Translations under genes and position numbers: made by a program
In this document: positions 20,174-28,212 of the stretch, piece by piece
Position numbering within the stretch: the stretch's first letter is position 1
Layout: each line of letters opens with the position of its first letter
The notes under the pieces: model-generated
Seen by the model: only the letters and a program-made list of their open reading frames with translations
Told to the model about the DNA's origin: nothing
The model's database searches: none
NCBI GenBank assembly: GCA_041676705.1
Contig: JBAYRL010000009.1
Coordinates: forward strand, 6,977 to 70,976
From: Acidimicrobiia bacterium
GTDB taxonomy: Bacteria > Actinomycetota > Acidimicrobiia > Acidimicrobiales > SKKL01
DNA length: 64,000 nt
Direction: 5' to 3'

Positions 20174-20553
20174 AAAACCCCTCTATCTAGATAGTTGCTG
20201 GTAATGGTGTGAAAACCCGAAAAACTGCAAACAACCGTTACAGCGGTCTGCTCCCAGCTGTATTTGCTACCCACCATTTTTGGGTACAGTTACCGTATCC
20301 GGTTAGCACTAGTTCCGTGTCTTAAACATCCAGTGGTTGCTAGGTGAATCACAAAACGTTTCAAAACAGATTCGACCTGTGACAGCTATTTACAGTAGGT
20401 TTTTAACTACCTGTTTGGTTTCTGGTTGATGGTCACAACGTAACAGCCTTCCCAAGGTGGGCTTGACACAACGTTGCTGAGGGTGGTTGCCAGTTTTAGA
20501 GATACCACAAACTAGCAGTGTGACCTGTCACTGTTTGACACTGTTAAAACAAA
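20174..20553. other. Intergenic region upstream of the glycosyltransferase
   Basis: About 380 bp with no convincing gene on either strand. It must hold the glycosyltransferase promoter on the minus strand. A near-palindrome built on GTGTGAC/GTCACTG lies at about 20513-20531. No clear -35/-10 pair was identified. Confidence 0.35.
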
Positions 20554-20583
20554 ATCACCCGGCCGTAACACTGGCCGGGTGAT
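20554..20583 (-). terminator. Intrinsic terminator
   Basis: ATCACCCGGCC (20554-20564) pairs perfectly with GGCCGGGTGAT (20573-20583) around an 8-nt loop. A minus-strand TTTTGTTTT tail follows. It ends the transcript of paralog D. Confidence 0.9.
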
Positions 20584-20585
20584 GT

Positions 20586-21965
20586 TTAGCTGGTTACAGC
20601 TTTTGCTGTAGCTACTAGGTCCAACAGGGGCCGTTCCCAACGATCCCACAACGTAAACAACGAATGCCATCTAGCTGCTGACTCTGCTGAAGTACCATCC
20701 CCTAGTTCTTTAACAAGATATACATATAGCCCGTTAGAAAAATAGCGTTCAACCGGGATCGCATTGGGAGAGTAAACCCGCACCGCTGCGATAGAAGCAT
20801 AGTCTTCCACGTTAGGGTTTGTTACCAGGTCTTCAAGGGGTTTCGCCTGTGAGGGCTCCGTTGGTATAAGGTCAGGTAACGGGTTTTGAGCTGTATACGA
20901 TTCTGGTATCGAACCATCCTCAGACAACTCTCTCATGTAGTTAACAAACTGGGGTGTTACCAACAGGTGGGTCATATCAGAATGCCCGTAGCGGTTTTGT
21001 AGTAGCCACATTCGAATATCAGGATCGTTCCGCAAAACCGGGTTGGCTTCTAACTCTTGTACTACAGACCACCACTGATATAAACCGAGACGGTTCAACA
21101 TATGTAACCAGCCTGCGACCACCTTAGGGTCTGTGCAGTCTTTCAAAGGCATCTTCGGGACTACTCTTCCACCAACTGGGGGAAGGTTTATTGGGTAAAA
21201 CGACCCCCTTCCTTTTAGAAGCTGGCTACGAAGACGATCATAAAGCCGGTCGTCTAGATCTGGTCGGGTCACCAAATTACCCACCCACACCATATTTGCA
21301 AGGTTGTTATCTAGGTCTATTCTTTCGACCAACTCTTCCACGACCTCATACGGTAAATCTAACGCATAGGCCAAACTGTGAAGGTCCGGGTTTGTGGATT
21401 GTGCCACACCCAACCACACATCAGGACGTAACATTATCACAACATATAACATGTCCGTATCGTCACCACAAGCGGCACCGTCTTCTAATAGTTCTAACAG
21501 TTCTTGGGAGGAGAACGCTTTATGCCCACCGTTCACCAGCCAAGACCAATATTGTTCCCGGTCCGTGGTTTTGACACGTAAAGCAGCAGCTTTGGTGAGC
21601 TCAGCCGGGTACAGCGGCGCTACCCGCAACAGTTTCGGAAGGTGTTTTTCGTTAACTCTTTCCAAAATGTTACTGTACACACTATCAGGTAACCGCCACC
21701 GGTTAACACCTTGTTCTAAAACTGTGACCCGTTTCTCGTTTTCTAAAAGATACAGCACGATTTGCGGATTTGTTGTGTTTGCTAACAATACTTGGCGTGC
21801 CGTAGCACCCGCAAACATTTGCGGGTAGTCACGTATAATGTCTAACGTGCAACCCGGTGACATAGCAACACTAATGACAACATTTGTTGATGTGTCGACC
21901 ACAGGTAATGCTGCACGAATAACATGGGGTGACGACACAACCCGCAGTAGATCTGAAACATACAC
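20586..21965 (-). CDS. Paralogous family member D
   Basis: A 459-aa family member, the most diverged. GTG 21965 follows AAGGGTGG and gives the family register: SPGCT at 36-40, TTNPQIV at 64-70, GVNRWRLP at 86-93. The C-terminal block is GDGTSAESAARWHSLFTLWD then RWERPLLDLV. A longer frame opening at 22076 begins with an unconvincing hydrophobic stretch. It lies beyond the glycosyltransferase, so the family brackets that gene. Function unknown. Confidence 0.78.
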   Translation of the reverse strand: MYVSDLLRVVSSPHVIRAALPVVDTSTNVVISVAMSPGCTLDIIRDYPQMFAGATARQVLLANTTNPQIVLYLLENEKRVTVLEQGVNRWRLPDSVYSNILERVNEKHLPKLLRVAPLYPAELTKAAALRVKTTDREQYWSWLVNGGHKAFSSQELLELLEDGAACGDDTDMLYVVIMLRPDVWLGVAQSTNPDLHSLAYALDLPYEVVEELVERIDLDNNLANMVWVGNLVTRPDLDDRLYDRLRSQLLKGRGSFYPINLPPVGGRVVPKMPLKDCTDPKVVAGWLHMLNRLGLYQWWSVVQELEANPVLRNDPDIRMWLLQNRYGHSDMTHLLVTPQFVNYMRELSEDGSIPESYTAQNPLPDLIPTEPSQAKPLEDLVTNPNVEDYASIAAVRVYSPNAIPVERYFSNGLYVYLVKELGDGTSAESAARWHSLFTLWDRWERPLLDLVATAKAVTS

Positions 21966-22163
21966 GATATTACCACCCTTATTTAAGATTCGTTTGGTTT
22001 CTAGTTGTGTTAACCACAATTGATAGCTAGGAAACACAACACAAGCAACCCCACCAACTTGTATAGCCCCACCCAAACACCTAACCGTTCATGTAGCTGC
22101 TGTTAGGTTAACCTTTCCGTTGAACCTGCCATAGGGTTCCCCTAGTGTTAGGGGTGACACAAC

Positions 22164-22199
22164 AAACGGTCTGTCAACTAACACGCTGACAGACCGTTT
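22164..22199 (-). terminator. Intrinsic terminator
   Basis: AAACGGTCTGTCA (22164-22176) pairs perfectly with TGACAGACCGTTT (22187-22199) around a 10-nt loop, with a minus-strand GTTTGTTGTG tail. It ends the transcript of the 452-aa protein gene. Confidence 0.88.
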
Positions 22200-22216
22200 T
22201 GAGATTGTTAAACATT

Positions 22217-23575
22217 TTATACAGGGATATCTTGACGGAAACTTTCCCATTCAAGGATTTCGCCTGACGCCCACCGTTCCAGCGCCTCATAAAACGAGGT
22301 TTCTTGGCCGGTTTCATAAGCCGCTTCAGCTTCTGGTAAAAACAGGTCCCGATCAGCTGAGAGCCCTAGCCGTTGCAAAGCCTCTGCTAATTCGCGTTGA
22401 ACTACCAGTGGGGTACGTTCACTTCGGACTAAACCAGCGGTTTCAGCGATGCGTCGCATCTGCCCTTCAGAAAGAGCACCTACTGTAGGTAACACCCATG
22501 TTTGGGGTGACGCCACAATTTTGGCTGCGACAAACAACACTTCACGATCTAAAGCTGTTTCATACACCGGGCTGTTTGGCGCTGTTTTAGCGAAACGGAT
22601 TATTGGTTCCATTTCTGCTTCCCACAACACCCGTGCCGCGACCGCTCCTTCTAAAATCAAGGCTGGGTCAAACGCTGTTAACACTTTGAACAGACCGTGA
22701 TAGGCGTCCTGTCGAGAAATTTCTAGCAAATCCCACGCTTGGGTTGCTGCCACCGCGAACTCGGGAGCGTCGCTCACCTGATCTAAAGTGTCTTCTTGGT
22801 TTATACGAGCGAACCCTGAAACAGTAGCGACCATAGTGAAAGACAACTTGGCTTCAGAACGACGATTAGTGCGCTCATACCACCTCGCTATGTCTTTATG
22901 TTTAGGACGATGAGCTATCAAAGCACCTAACGCTTTTGAGAAACGTTGAAGCTCTGTTTCAAACCCTGGCGGAACAACTGGCGCCACCAAAGTGGTTTCT
23001 GTTCCTGCTAGTTCAACTAACGTACCCGGTTTTGGGGCCAGTTGGAACAACGGGATCTCACCGTTTTGGGCTGCTACAGCCGGCATCGGTGTAGCTAACA
23101 CACGACGCACCCCACGTTTTTTGGGTGGGTGTTTCCGTCGAAGTTTGGTGAGAAGTTTTTTGCGGAGCTGTTCCGGGTTACCTCCTAAAGACGGTAGCCC
23201 TTCAAACTCTGGCAAAAACGATGATAACTCGTCTAAATCCCAGGTTTGGGGTTCGTAACTATCCGCATCCGTAGCGACCTTGTTGTTTGGTTCGGTAGGG
23301 TCTGGTTTTTTGTGGACTTTAGCTAACCAAGAACCAAGGTTTCCTAACACATTAACTACGTCTTGTTCTGAATACGGTTTTTGGTGTGCTAACTCTTTAG
23401 GGGAACGCATCACCATAAAACCTTCAACCATATCTACAACATCATCAACGGTGTAGCTAGGCATGGTTTGGTTTTTCGTGTTTTGTCGGAGCCGCTCAAT
23501 AGCAGCTACCACCGACGGGTTTCGAGCGTCCCGTATGAGATGAATCGCTTGGGAGCGGAAGTTGCTAGTGCTCAT
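22217..23575 (-). CDS. Soluble helical protein of unknown function
   Basis: A 452-aa protein from ATG 23575 (AAAGGAG 5 nt upstream). It has no signal peptide. A basic, lysine-rich stretch (LRKKLLTKLRRKHPPKKRG) in the first half suggests nucleic acid or membrane-surface contact. The C-terminal half is helical and acidic. It lacks the landmarks of the neighbouring paralogous family. It sits in the same orientation between that family and the Tad operon. No family was recognised. Confidence 0.7.
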   Translation of the reverse strand: MSTSNFRSQAIHLIRDARNPSVVAAIERLRQNTKNQTMPSYTVDDVVDMVEGFMVMRSPKELAHQKPYSEQDVVNVLGNLGSWLAKVHKKPDPTEPNNKVATDADSYEPQTWDLDELSSFLPEFEGLPSLGGNPEQLRKKLLTKLRRKHPPKKRGVRRVLATPMPAVAAQNGEIPLFQLAPKPGTLVELAGTETTLVAPVVPPGFETELQRFSKALGALIAHRPKHKDIARWYERTNRRSEAKLSFTMVATVSGFARINQEDTLDQVSDAPEFAVAATQAWDLLEISRQDAYHGLFKVLTAFDPALILEGAVAARVLWEAEMEPIIRFAKTAPNSPVYETALDREVLFVAAKIVASPQTWVLPTVGALSEGQMRRIAETAGLVRSERTPLVVQRELAEALQRLGLSADRDLFLPEAEAAYETGQETSFYEALERWASGEILEWESFRQDIPV

Positions 23576-23850
23576 AGGTCTCCTTTCTTTGTCCCTCATC
23601 GGCACATAAATAGCCGGGATAAGGGTTCACCTTTTTTGTGGTGGTACCCACTGTTAGAGCCCTACTACAAAACCCCACCACCACCCGACATCGAAGGGTT
23701 GGGTACCTGGGTGGGTGTCTAAACCTAAAACGACAAAACCAACACACCCAACCAAACATTTGCACCACCCAAGCTTGATGGTTAAGCCCACTTTTTTTCT
23801 AAAGAAAGGGTTGGGTGAAAGGTTCGAACGGTTAGCCCCACAACAAAACG

Positions 23851-24360
23851 TTAAGGACGTTCACATATACCTGAATAGGTGTGGGTGTTAACACCAGGAA
23901 CACAAACATTAGCCGCCCTTGTCACACTACCTTGAACGTTGCGTGTGTTTAACAACCGGTCTACAACAGGTAAAAACACGAGGTTGTCAACATTGTATGA
24001 CACAGTTACTTCTACTGTTGGGCTCGTTGGAGAGTTCGACACCGAAACAGCGGTGTTGGTAAGTTTTACTTGGGCGGCAGCACCATATTGTTTTGATAAA
24101 GTCACTGTTTCTAACGCCACCGACGTAGCTTTAGCTACATCTAAACGTACTGTTCCCGAGTTGTCCCATGAGGTAGCCCCAGCCACCGCTCCTGATTCAG
24201 CTAGAGCCGCGGCTTGTCTTTGCGCTACTAAAATGTGTGTCACATCAACAGCTAGTGTGCCAGCAAACCAGATTATCGGAAAAGCGAACATCACAAACAA
24301 AAGAAGCACAGCCCCACGTTTCGGGGTGTTAGGTAGCGTTACACCACGGTTTTTAGGCAT
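23851..24360 (-). CDS. TadG/TadE-like pilus assembly protein
   Basis: A 169-aa protein with the TadE/TadG-type N-terminus KRGAVLLLFVMFAFPIIWFA, one membrane helix and then a pseudopilin-like helix rich in Ala (AALAESGAVAGA). These minor subunits sit in the base or tip of Tad pili. Its ATG overlaps the stop of the TadE gene by one base (TAATG), showing translational coupling. It is the last gene of the operon. Confidence 0.75.
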   Translation of the reverse strand: MPKNRGVTLPNTPKRGAVLLLFVMFAFPIIWFAGTLAVDVTHILVAQRQAAALAESGAVAGATSWDNSGTVRLDVAKATSVALETVTLSKQYGAAAQVKLTNTAVSVSNSPTSPTVEVTVSYNVDNLVFLPVVDRLLNTRNVQGSVTRAANVCVPGVNTHTYSGICERP

Positions 24361-24821
24361 TACCGTACCGCTACTTCACAACGTGACACCCCTACAGCGT
24401 TCATCTGGTAACCATCACCCCAACTTGACGCTGCACCTTTTACAAGTTGTCCTAAACCAGGGGTCATGAATTTGATTTGATAGTTAACATCAACCACTAC
24501 AAACGGGTCAGAGACAGTACATAGGTTTCCGCGTCGGACAGACAACACCGGGTTTGTTATTGCGCCCCCACCTGGAACTTCTCCTAATGCTTGTTGGAAT
24601 GCTGGTTCTGAACGGTTTTGTGCGCCACCATAAACTGCCCCAGCGCGGGCGCTACGATAAGCAGCTTCTTGAGCGGCGCCTGTTGCTAACATGACACGGC
24701 TCAAATCTAGGATTAGTAACACGAAAAAGAAAAACAACGGCAACACAAAAACGAACTCTAATAGCACCGCTCCCCGGCGGCGGTTGTTCAAACGTTTTTT
24801 GTGGTTCCAGAACCGTTTCAT
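24360..24821 (-). CDS. tadE: TadE-like pilus assembly protein
   Basis: A 153-aa pseudopilin-like protein with the motif RRRGAVLLEFVFVLPLFFFF: a short basic leader, then a hydrophobic helix with a glutamate at the position typical of TadE. It would need a TadV-type peptidase for maturation, and none is seen in the window. It belongs to the Tad operon, 74 bp after tadC. Confidence 0.82.
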   Translation of the reverse strand: MKRFWNHKKRLNNRRRGAVLLEFVFVLPLFFFFVLLILDLSRVMLATGAAQEAAYRSARAGAVYGGAQNRSEPAFQQALGEVPGGGAITNPVLSVRRGNLCTVSDPFVVVDVNYQIKFMTPGLGQLVKGAASSWGDGYQMNAVGVSRCEVAVR

Positions 24822-24895
24822 GACGAAGTTGTTTCTTTCTTGTTGTGTTAGTTAAACCTTTGTGTCTGTTGCTGTTCACACAACTGTTGATGCTG

Positions 24896-25792
24896 TTAAA
24901 GCGTGTTAAGACTTTCGATGAGAGGTATCATCGCAGAAATGAGTAGCAAAGGAATGAAATGTGCTACTTGGATACCGACCAAGGTGAGAGGTAACCGTTT
25001 CATTTGTGCTCGTGCTAGTTCATACGACTTTTTTCGGATCGCTTCGGATTGCTGAGCGATCGTGTGGACCACTTCTGTACCTTCAACCGCTGCTTGTCCT
25101 AACGAGTTAAAAAACGCGGCGGCTTCTGGGGTTCCAAGACGTGCCCCGATCTGTTGATACGCTTCTCGTTCTGGTAGGGCACGAGCTCGTAAAAGTTCTA
25201 GCAAACCTAACGTTTCACGCCCTACAATACTGGTGTCTCGTACCGCGGTGAACTCTAACGCTCTTTGTATGCCTTGCCCGGTTATTAAAGGCATTTGTAA
25301 CAGCTCTATAAAGCCTGGTAAGGCTCTAGTCACCTCATCGGCACGGGCTTGTGCTGAGGTACGGATCCGTTCATAAGGTAACACGACCGCTAGAAACGCT
25401 ACCATCACACCAAAGGCTTTAGGCCACAGACCTGTAACAACAAACAAGGTGTAACTTAACGCTATGAAACCTAGCACGGTGGCTAGGAGCTGTACTGCTA
25501 TATACACCTCTATTGAACCACCATAGAGTTGGGACATAGCAACTTTGGTGGACAGGGTACGCCAGGCCGGGTTTTGGCCAGCGTTTTGGATGGGTGTGAG
25601 TTTAGCTATGGGGCGAGCAGCGACAAGTAAGGGTTTGTCAAACAACGATTGGCTGGTAGCGGCCGCTGTTTCAAATTTGTGGTCGATCAGGTTTTGGGCT
25701 TCTTGATCGTCGGATTCGGTACGGGAACGTACCAAGGTCCAGGTGATTAACCCGAAGAGTGTTATAGCTATGGTTGTTATTAGTGCTGGCAT
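24896..25792 (-). CDS. tadC: TadC-like inner membrane platform protein
   Basis: A 298-aa type II secretion F-domain protein. The N-terminus has one membrane helix, then a pair of helices near 105-150, the cytoplasmic F domain (ALPGFIELLQMPLITGQGIQ; EGTEVVHTIAQQSEAIRKKS) and a C-terminal helix. Paired with TadB it forms the pilus assembly platform that the TadA ATPase drives. AGGAA lies 9 nt before the ATG, 11 bp after tadB. Confidence 0.88.
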   Translation of the reverse strand: MPALITTIAITLFGLITWTLVRSRTESDDQEAQNLIDHKFETAAATSQSLFDKPLLVAARPIAKLTPIQNAGQNPAWRTLSTKVAMSQLYGGSIEVYIAVQLLATVLGFIALSYTLFVVTGLWPKAFGVMVAFLAVVLPYERIRTSAQARADEVTRALPGFIELLQMPLITGQGIQRALEFTAVRDTSIVGRETLGLLELLRARALPEREAYQQIGARLGTPEAAAFFNSLGQAAVEGTEVVHTIAQQSEAIRKKSYELARAQMKRLPLTLVGIQVAHFIPLLLISAMIPLIESLNTL

Positions 25793-25803
25793 GTTTTGAG
25801 TTC

Positions 25804-26715
25804 CTAGACTGTTAACCTTTTTGCTTTTGATAACACGCGCAACATCCGAAACACGCCTAAGAGATAGTTAGCTACCCCGATAGAAAGCCCGATGAGCGGT
25901 ACAGGGCGTGACAGCTGGTCTAGCCCGCCACCTTTGTTAAACAGGATGAACGCTATACCGGCGATCACAGCTATGATGGCGTAACCTTGAAATTTTGCTT
26001 CAGCGACTTCTGCTAAGGCTTCAGCTGAAAGTTCGTTGTCGTAGCGGATACTTTGTGCGGCGGCTTCTAGAGCGGGGGCTAGAGAACCGCCCTGTTCAGC
26101 TTCGATTGCTAGAGCAGCAGCTAAAAGACTTATAGCTTTACCGGGGTATCGTTTAGCGATACCTTCTATAGCTTCTGGTAGCGGCATCCCTGCACGGTGT
26201 TGGGATAACGCATTGGAAAGTTCTGAATGTAATGGTTCTGCGGTGACTGGCAGCACTGCACGTAACGCTACTGGGGGTGAGCTGCCGCTTTTCATTTGGG
26301 TAGCTAACATGTCAAGAACTGTTACTAGTTGGGTGTTGAACGATTCTTGTCTTCTGGTTTTTAGAACAGAAGAAACCGCGAAAGCGGCTGCTAATGATGT
26401 TGGGATCCCAACTAAGATCGCTAAAAGTGTGGGTAGCCCGGCTAGGGTTAGACCGGTTGCTAAACCCATGTACACTAAACCTGCGCCGACTATGACGGGG
26501 TAAAGGTCCCCAAACCAGCCAAGTTCTCCTAGTTTTCGTTCCAGTTTAGCTTTGTTGGATGTGGCTGCTTTTTCTCGGCGAGCGTTTTCTGCTTCTATTT
26601 GTAAGCGTCGCCGTTCCAACGTTGTTAACAGGCGTGTTTCTTTAACACTGTTAACCCAAAGCACCCCAAAGAACGCAGCGGCGCCGCCTAACACAGCAGC
26701 TAAAAGGTTCAGCAT
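25804..26715 (-). CDS. tadB: TadB-like inner membrane platform protein
   Basis: A 303-aa type II secretion F-domain protein with N-terminal, central and C-terminal membrane helices and the F-domain signature MLATQMKSGSSPPVALRAVL and EQGGSLAPALEAAAQSIR. Its ATG directly follows the TAA of tadA, with GGAGG 7 nt upstream, so the two are translated together. Confidence 0.9.
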   Translation of the reverse strand: MLNLLAAVLGGAAAFFGVLWVNSVKETRLLTTLERRRLQIEAENARREKAATSNKAKLERKLGELGWFGDLYPVIVGAGLVYMGLATGLTLAGLPTLLAILVGIPTSLAAAFAVSSVLKTRRQESFNTQLVTVLDMLATQMKSGSSPPVALRAVLPVTAEPLHSELSNALSQHRAGMPLPEAIEGIAKRYPGKAISLLAAALAIEAEQGGSLAPALEAAAQSIRYDNELSAEALAEVAEAKFQGYAIIAVIAGIAFILFNKGGGLDQLSRPVPLIGLSIGVANYLLGVFRMLRVLSKAKRLTV

Positions 26716-28212
26716 TTAACGCCTCCAACGTTCTAAACGTCCATACCGGCTTAGTTTTAACGCCAGCTGGGTAGGGTTGTTGGTAGTGTCGCCACCTGGA
26801 ATCCCTACCTGTGTAAACACAGGCACCGCATGGTCGGGGTTGTTGCTCATTTTCCCGGTAAATAGGGGGTTGGAGATGATTTGTCCGTTGCTCACAAACC
26901 GGGTATCTACTTCTGTTATATGGGAAATGAACCGGTGTGTAGCGGAACGTTCAACTTGGACTACCACATCTATAGCTGTAGCGACCTCATAGGCTGCTAA
27001 AGCAGGGTCTAGACCGCCGGAGGCTCGTGCCCAACCAGCTAAACGAAACAAGGCCTGGTCAGGTGAGCTGGCATGTATGGTGGTCATGGTCCCGTCATGC
27101 CCGGTGTTAGCAGCTTGTAACATGACCGCCGCGGCGTTAGCTTCACGTATTTCACCAACAATGACACGATCTGGGCGCATCCGTAAGGTAACTACTAGCA
27201 GGTCTGCCATTGAAACTCTTACCTGGTCATCCGCAGAAGCGGCTTCTTTTGTTTGTAACGGTACCCAATGGGTGTTAGCTAGCTGTAACTCATAGGAATC
27301 TTCGATTGATACAACACGTTCGGTGTTCGGTATTGACTCGCTAAGAGCGTTAATCATCGTTGTTTTTCCAGTGCCTGTTCCCCCTGAAACTAAAACGGTG
27401 GCTCTAGAATGGACAGCATCTGCTAAAAACTGTCGCATTTCAGGGCTCATAGCTGAGGTGGCTAGCAACGCTTCCATGTTGAGAAGCGGCATAAACTTGC
27501 GGATTGTGAACGCTAAACCGCTTTTAGCGATCGGCGCGACCACAAACGTGGCTCTAGCCCCTTCAAGGTCAGCGGTGACTGCAGGTAACGATGGGGCCAG
27601 TTTGCGGTCTGCGACCATCGCGGCGAGTTGGCGGGCTACATAGGAGCCATGCGCATGGTCACGAAACGAAATCGGTGTTTCGAAAAGTTTGCCGTGACGT
27701 TCTACTCGTACTTTGTTCCAAGCATCAACCATAATTTCTGTGATGGTATCGTCACGCCATAGGGGACCTAAAACAGAAATACCGACCAGTTCATCATAAG
27801 CAACGTCGATAATAAGGTCGGCTTGGTCACCTGAAAGTGACCGCAATCCGCTTTCAGGGGCTGACATGAAAGGAAAAATAGTTGTTCTGAACTGTTGATG
27901 CTGGTTGTGGTCAAGTTGTTTGTTTCGTGTTAATCGAAACGTCTTTACCAGATTTTGTAGCGAAACGTTGCTAGTTATAAGGCTTTGTAACGCTAAGACA
28001 GCCGGCCATAGTGGCTGCACACTTTGGTAGCGACGGATCGTAGCGTCAAGTTCAGGGTCACCTAACAAAACTTGCGGTTGGTGGGCTATGTCTGTTGGTT
28101 GTGGGGTTTGAGTGTGGCTGATGTCGTCAAGGATCGCTCGACGGGCCATCAAACGTGACGTGTTTAGCGCACCCCGCTCTGGTGGGTTTGACGAGTTTCG
28201 AGCGTTGTTCAT
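26716..28212 (-). CDS. tadA: TadA/CpaF pilus assembly ATPase
   Basis: A 498-aa hexameric ATPase powering Tad pilus extension. Walker A is LVSGGTGTGKTTMINAL (about residue 275), the Asp box VVSIEDSYELQL, Walker B VIVGEIREANAA, and the His box GHDGTMTTIHASS. The ATG at 28212 overlaps the stop of the cpaE-like gene by 4 bp (ATGA) and has AGGAAA upstream; a longer frame to 28236 is less likely. All catalytic motifs look intact. Confidence 0.92.
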   Translation of the reverse strand: MNNARNSSNPPERGALNTSRLMARRAILDDISHTQTPQPTDIAHQPQVLLGDPELDATIRRYQSVQPLWPAVLALQSLITSNVSLQNLVKTFRLTRNKQLDHNQHQQFRTTIFPFMSAPESGLRSLSGDQADLIIDVAYDELVGISVLGPLWRDDTITEIMVDAWNKVRVERHGKLFETPISFRDHAHGSYVARQLAAMVADRKLAPSLPAVTADLEGARATFVVAPIAKSGLAFTIRKFMPLLNMEALLATSAMSPEMRQFLADAVHSRATVLVSGGTGTGKTTMINALSESIPNTERVVSIEDSYELQLANTHWVPLQTKEAASADDQVRVSMADLLVVTLRMRPDRVIVGEIREANAAAVMLQAANTGHDGTMTTIHASSPDQALFRLAGWARASGGLDPALAAYEVATAIDVVVQVERSATHRFISHITEVDTRFVSNGQIISNPLFTGKMSNNPDHAVPVFTQVGIPGGDTTNNPTQLALKLSRYGRLERWRR

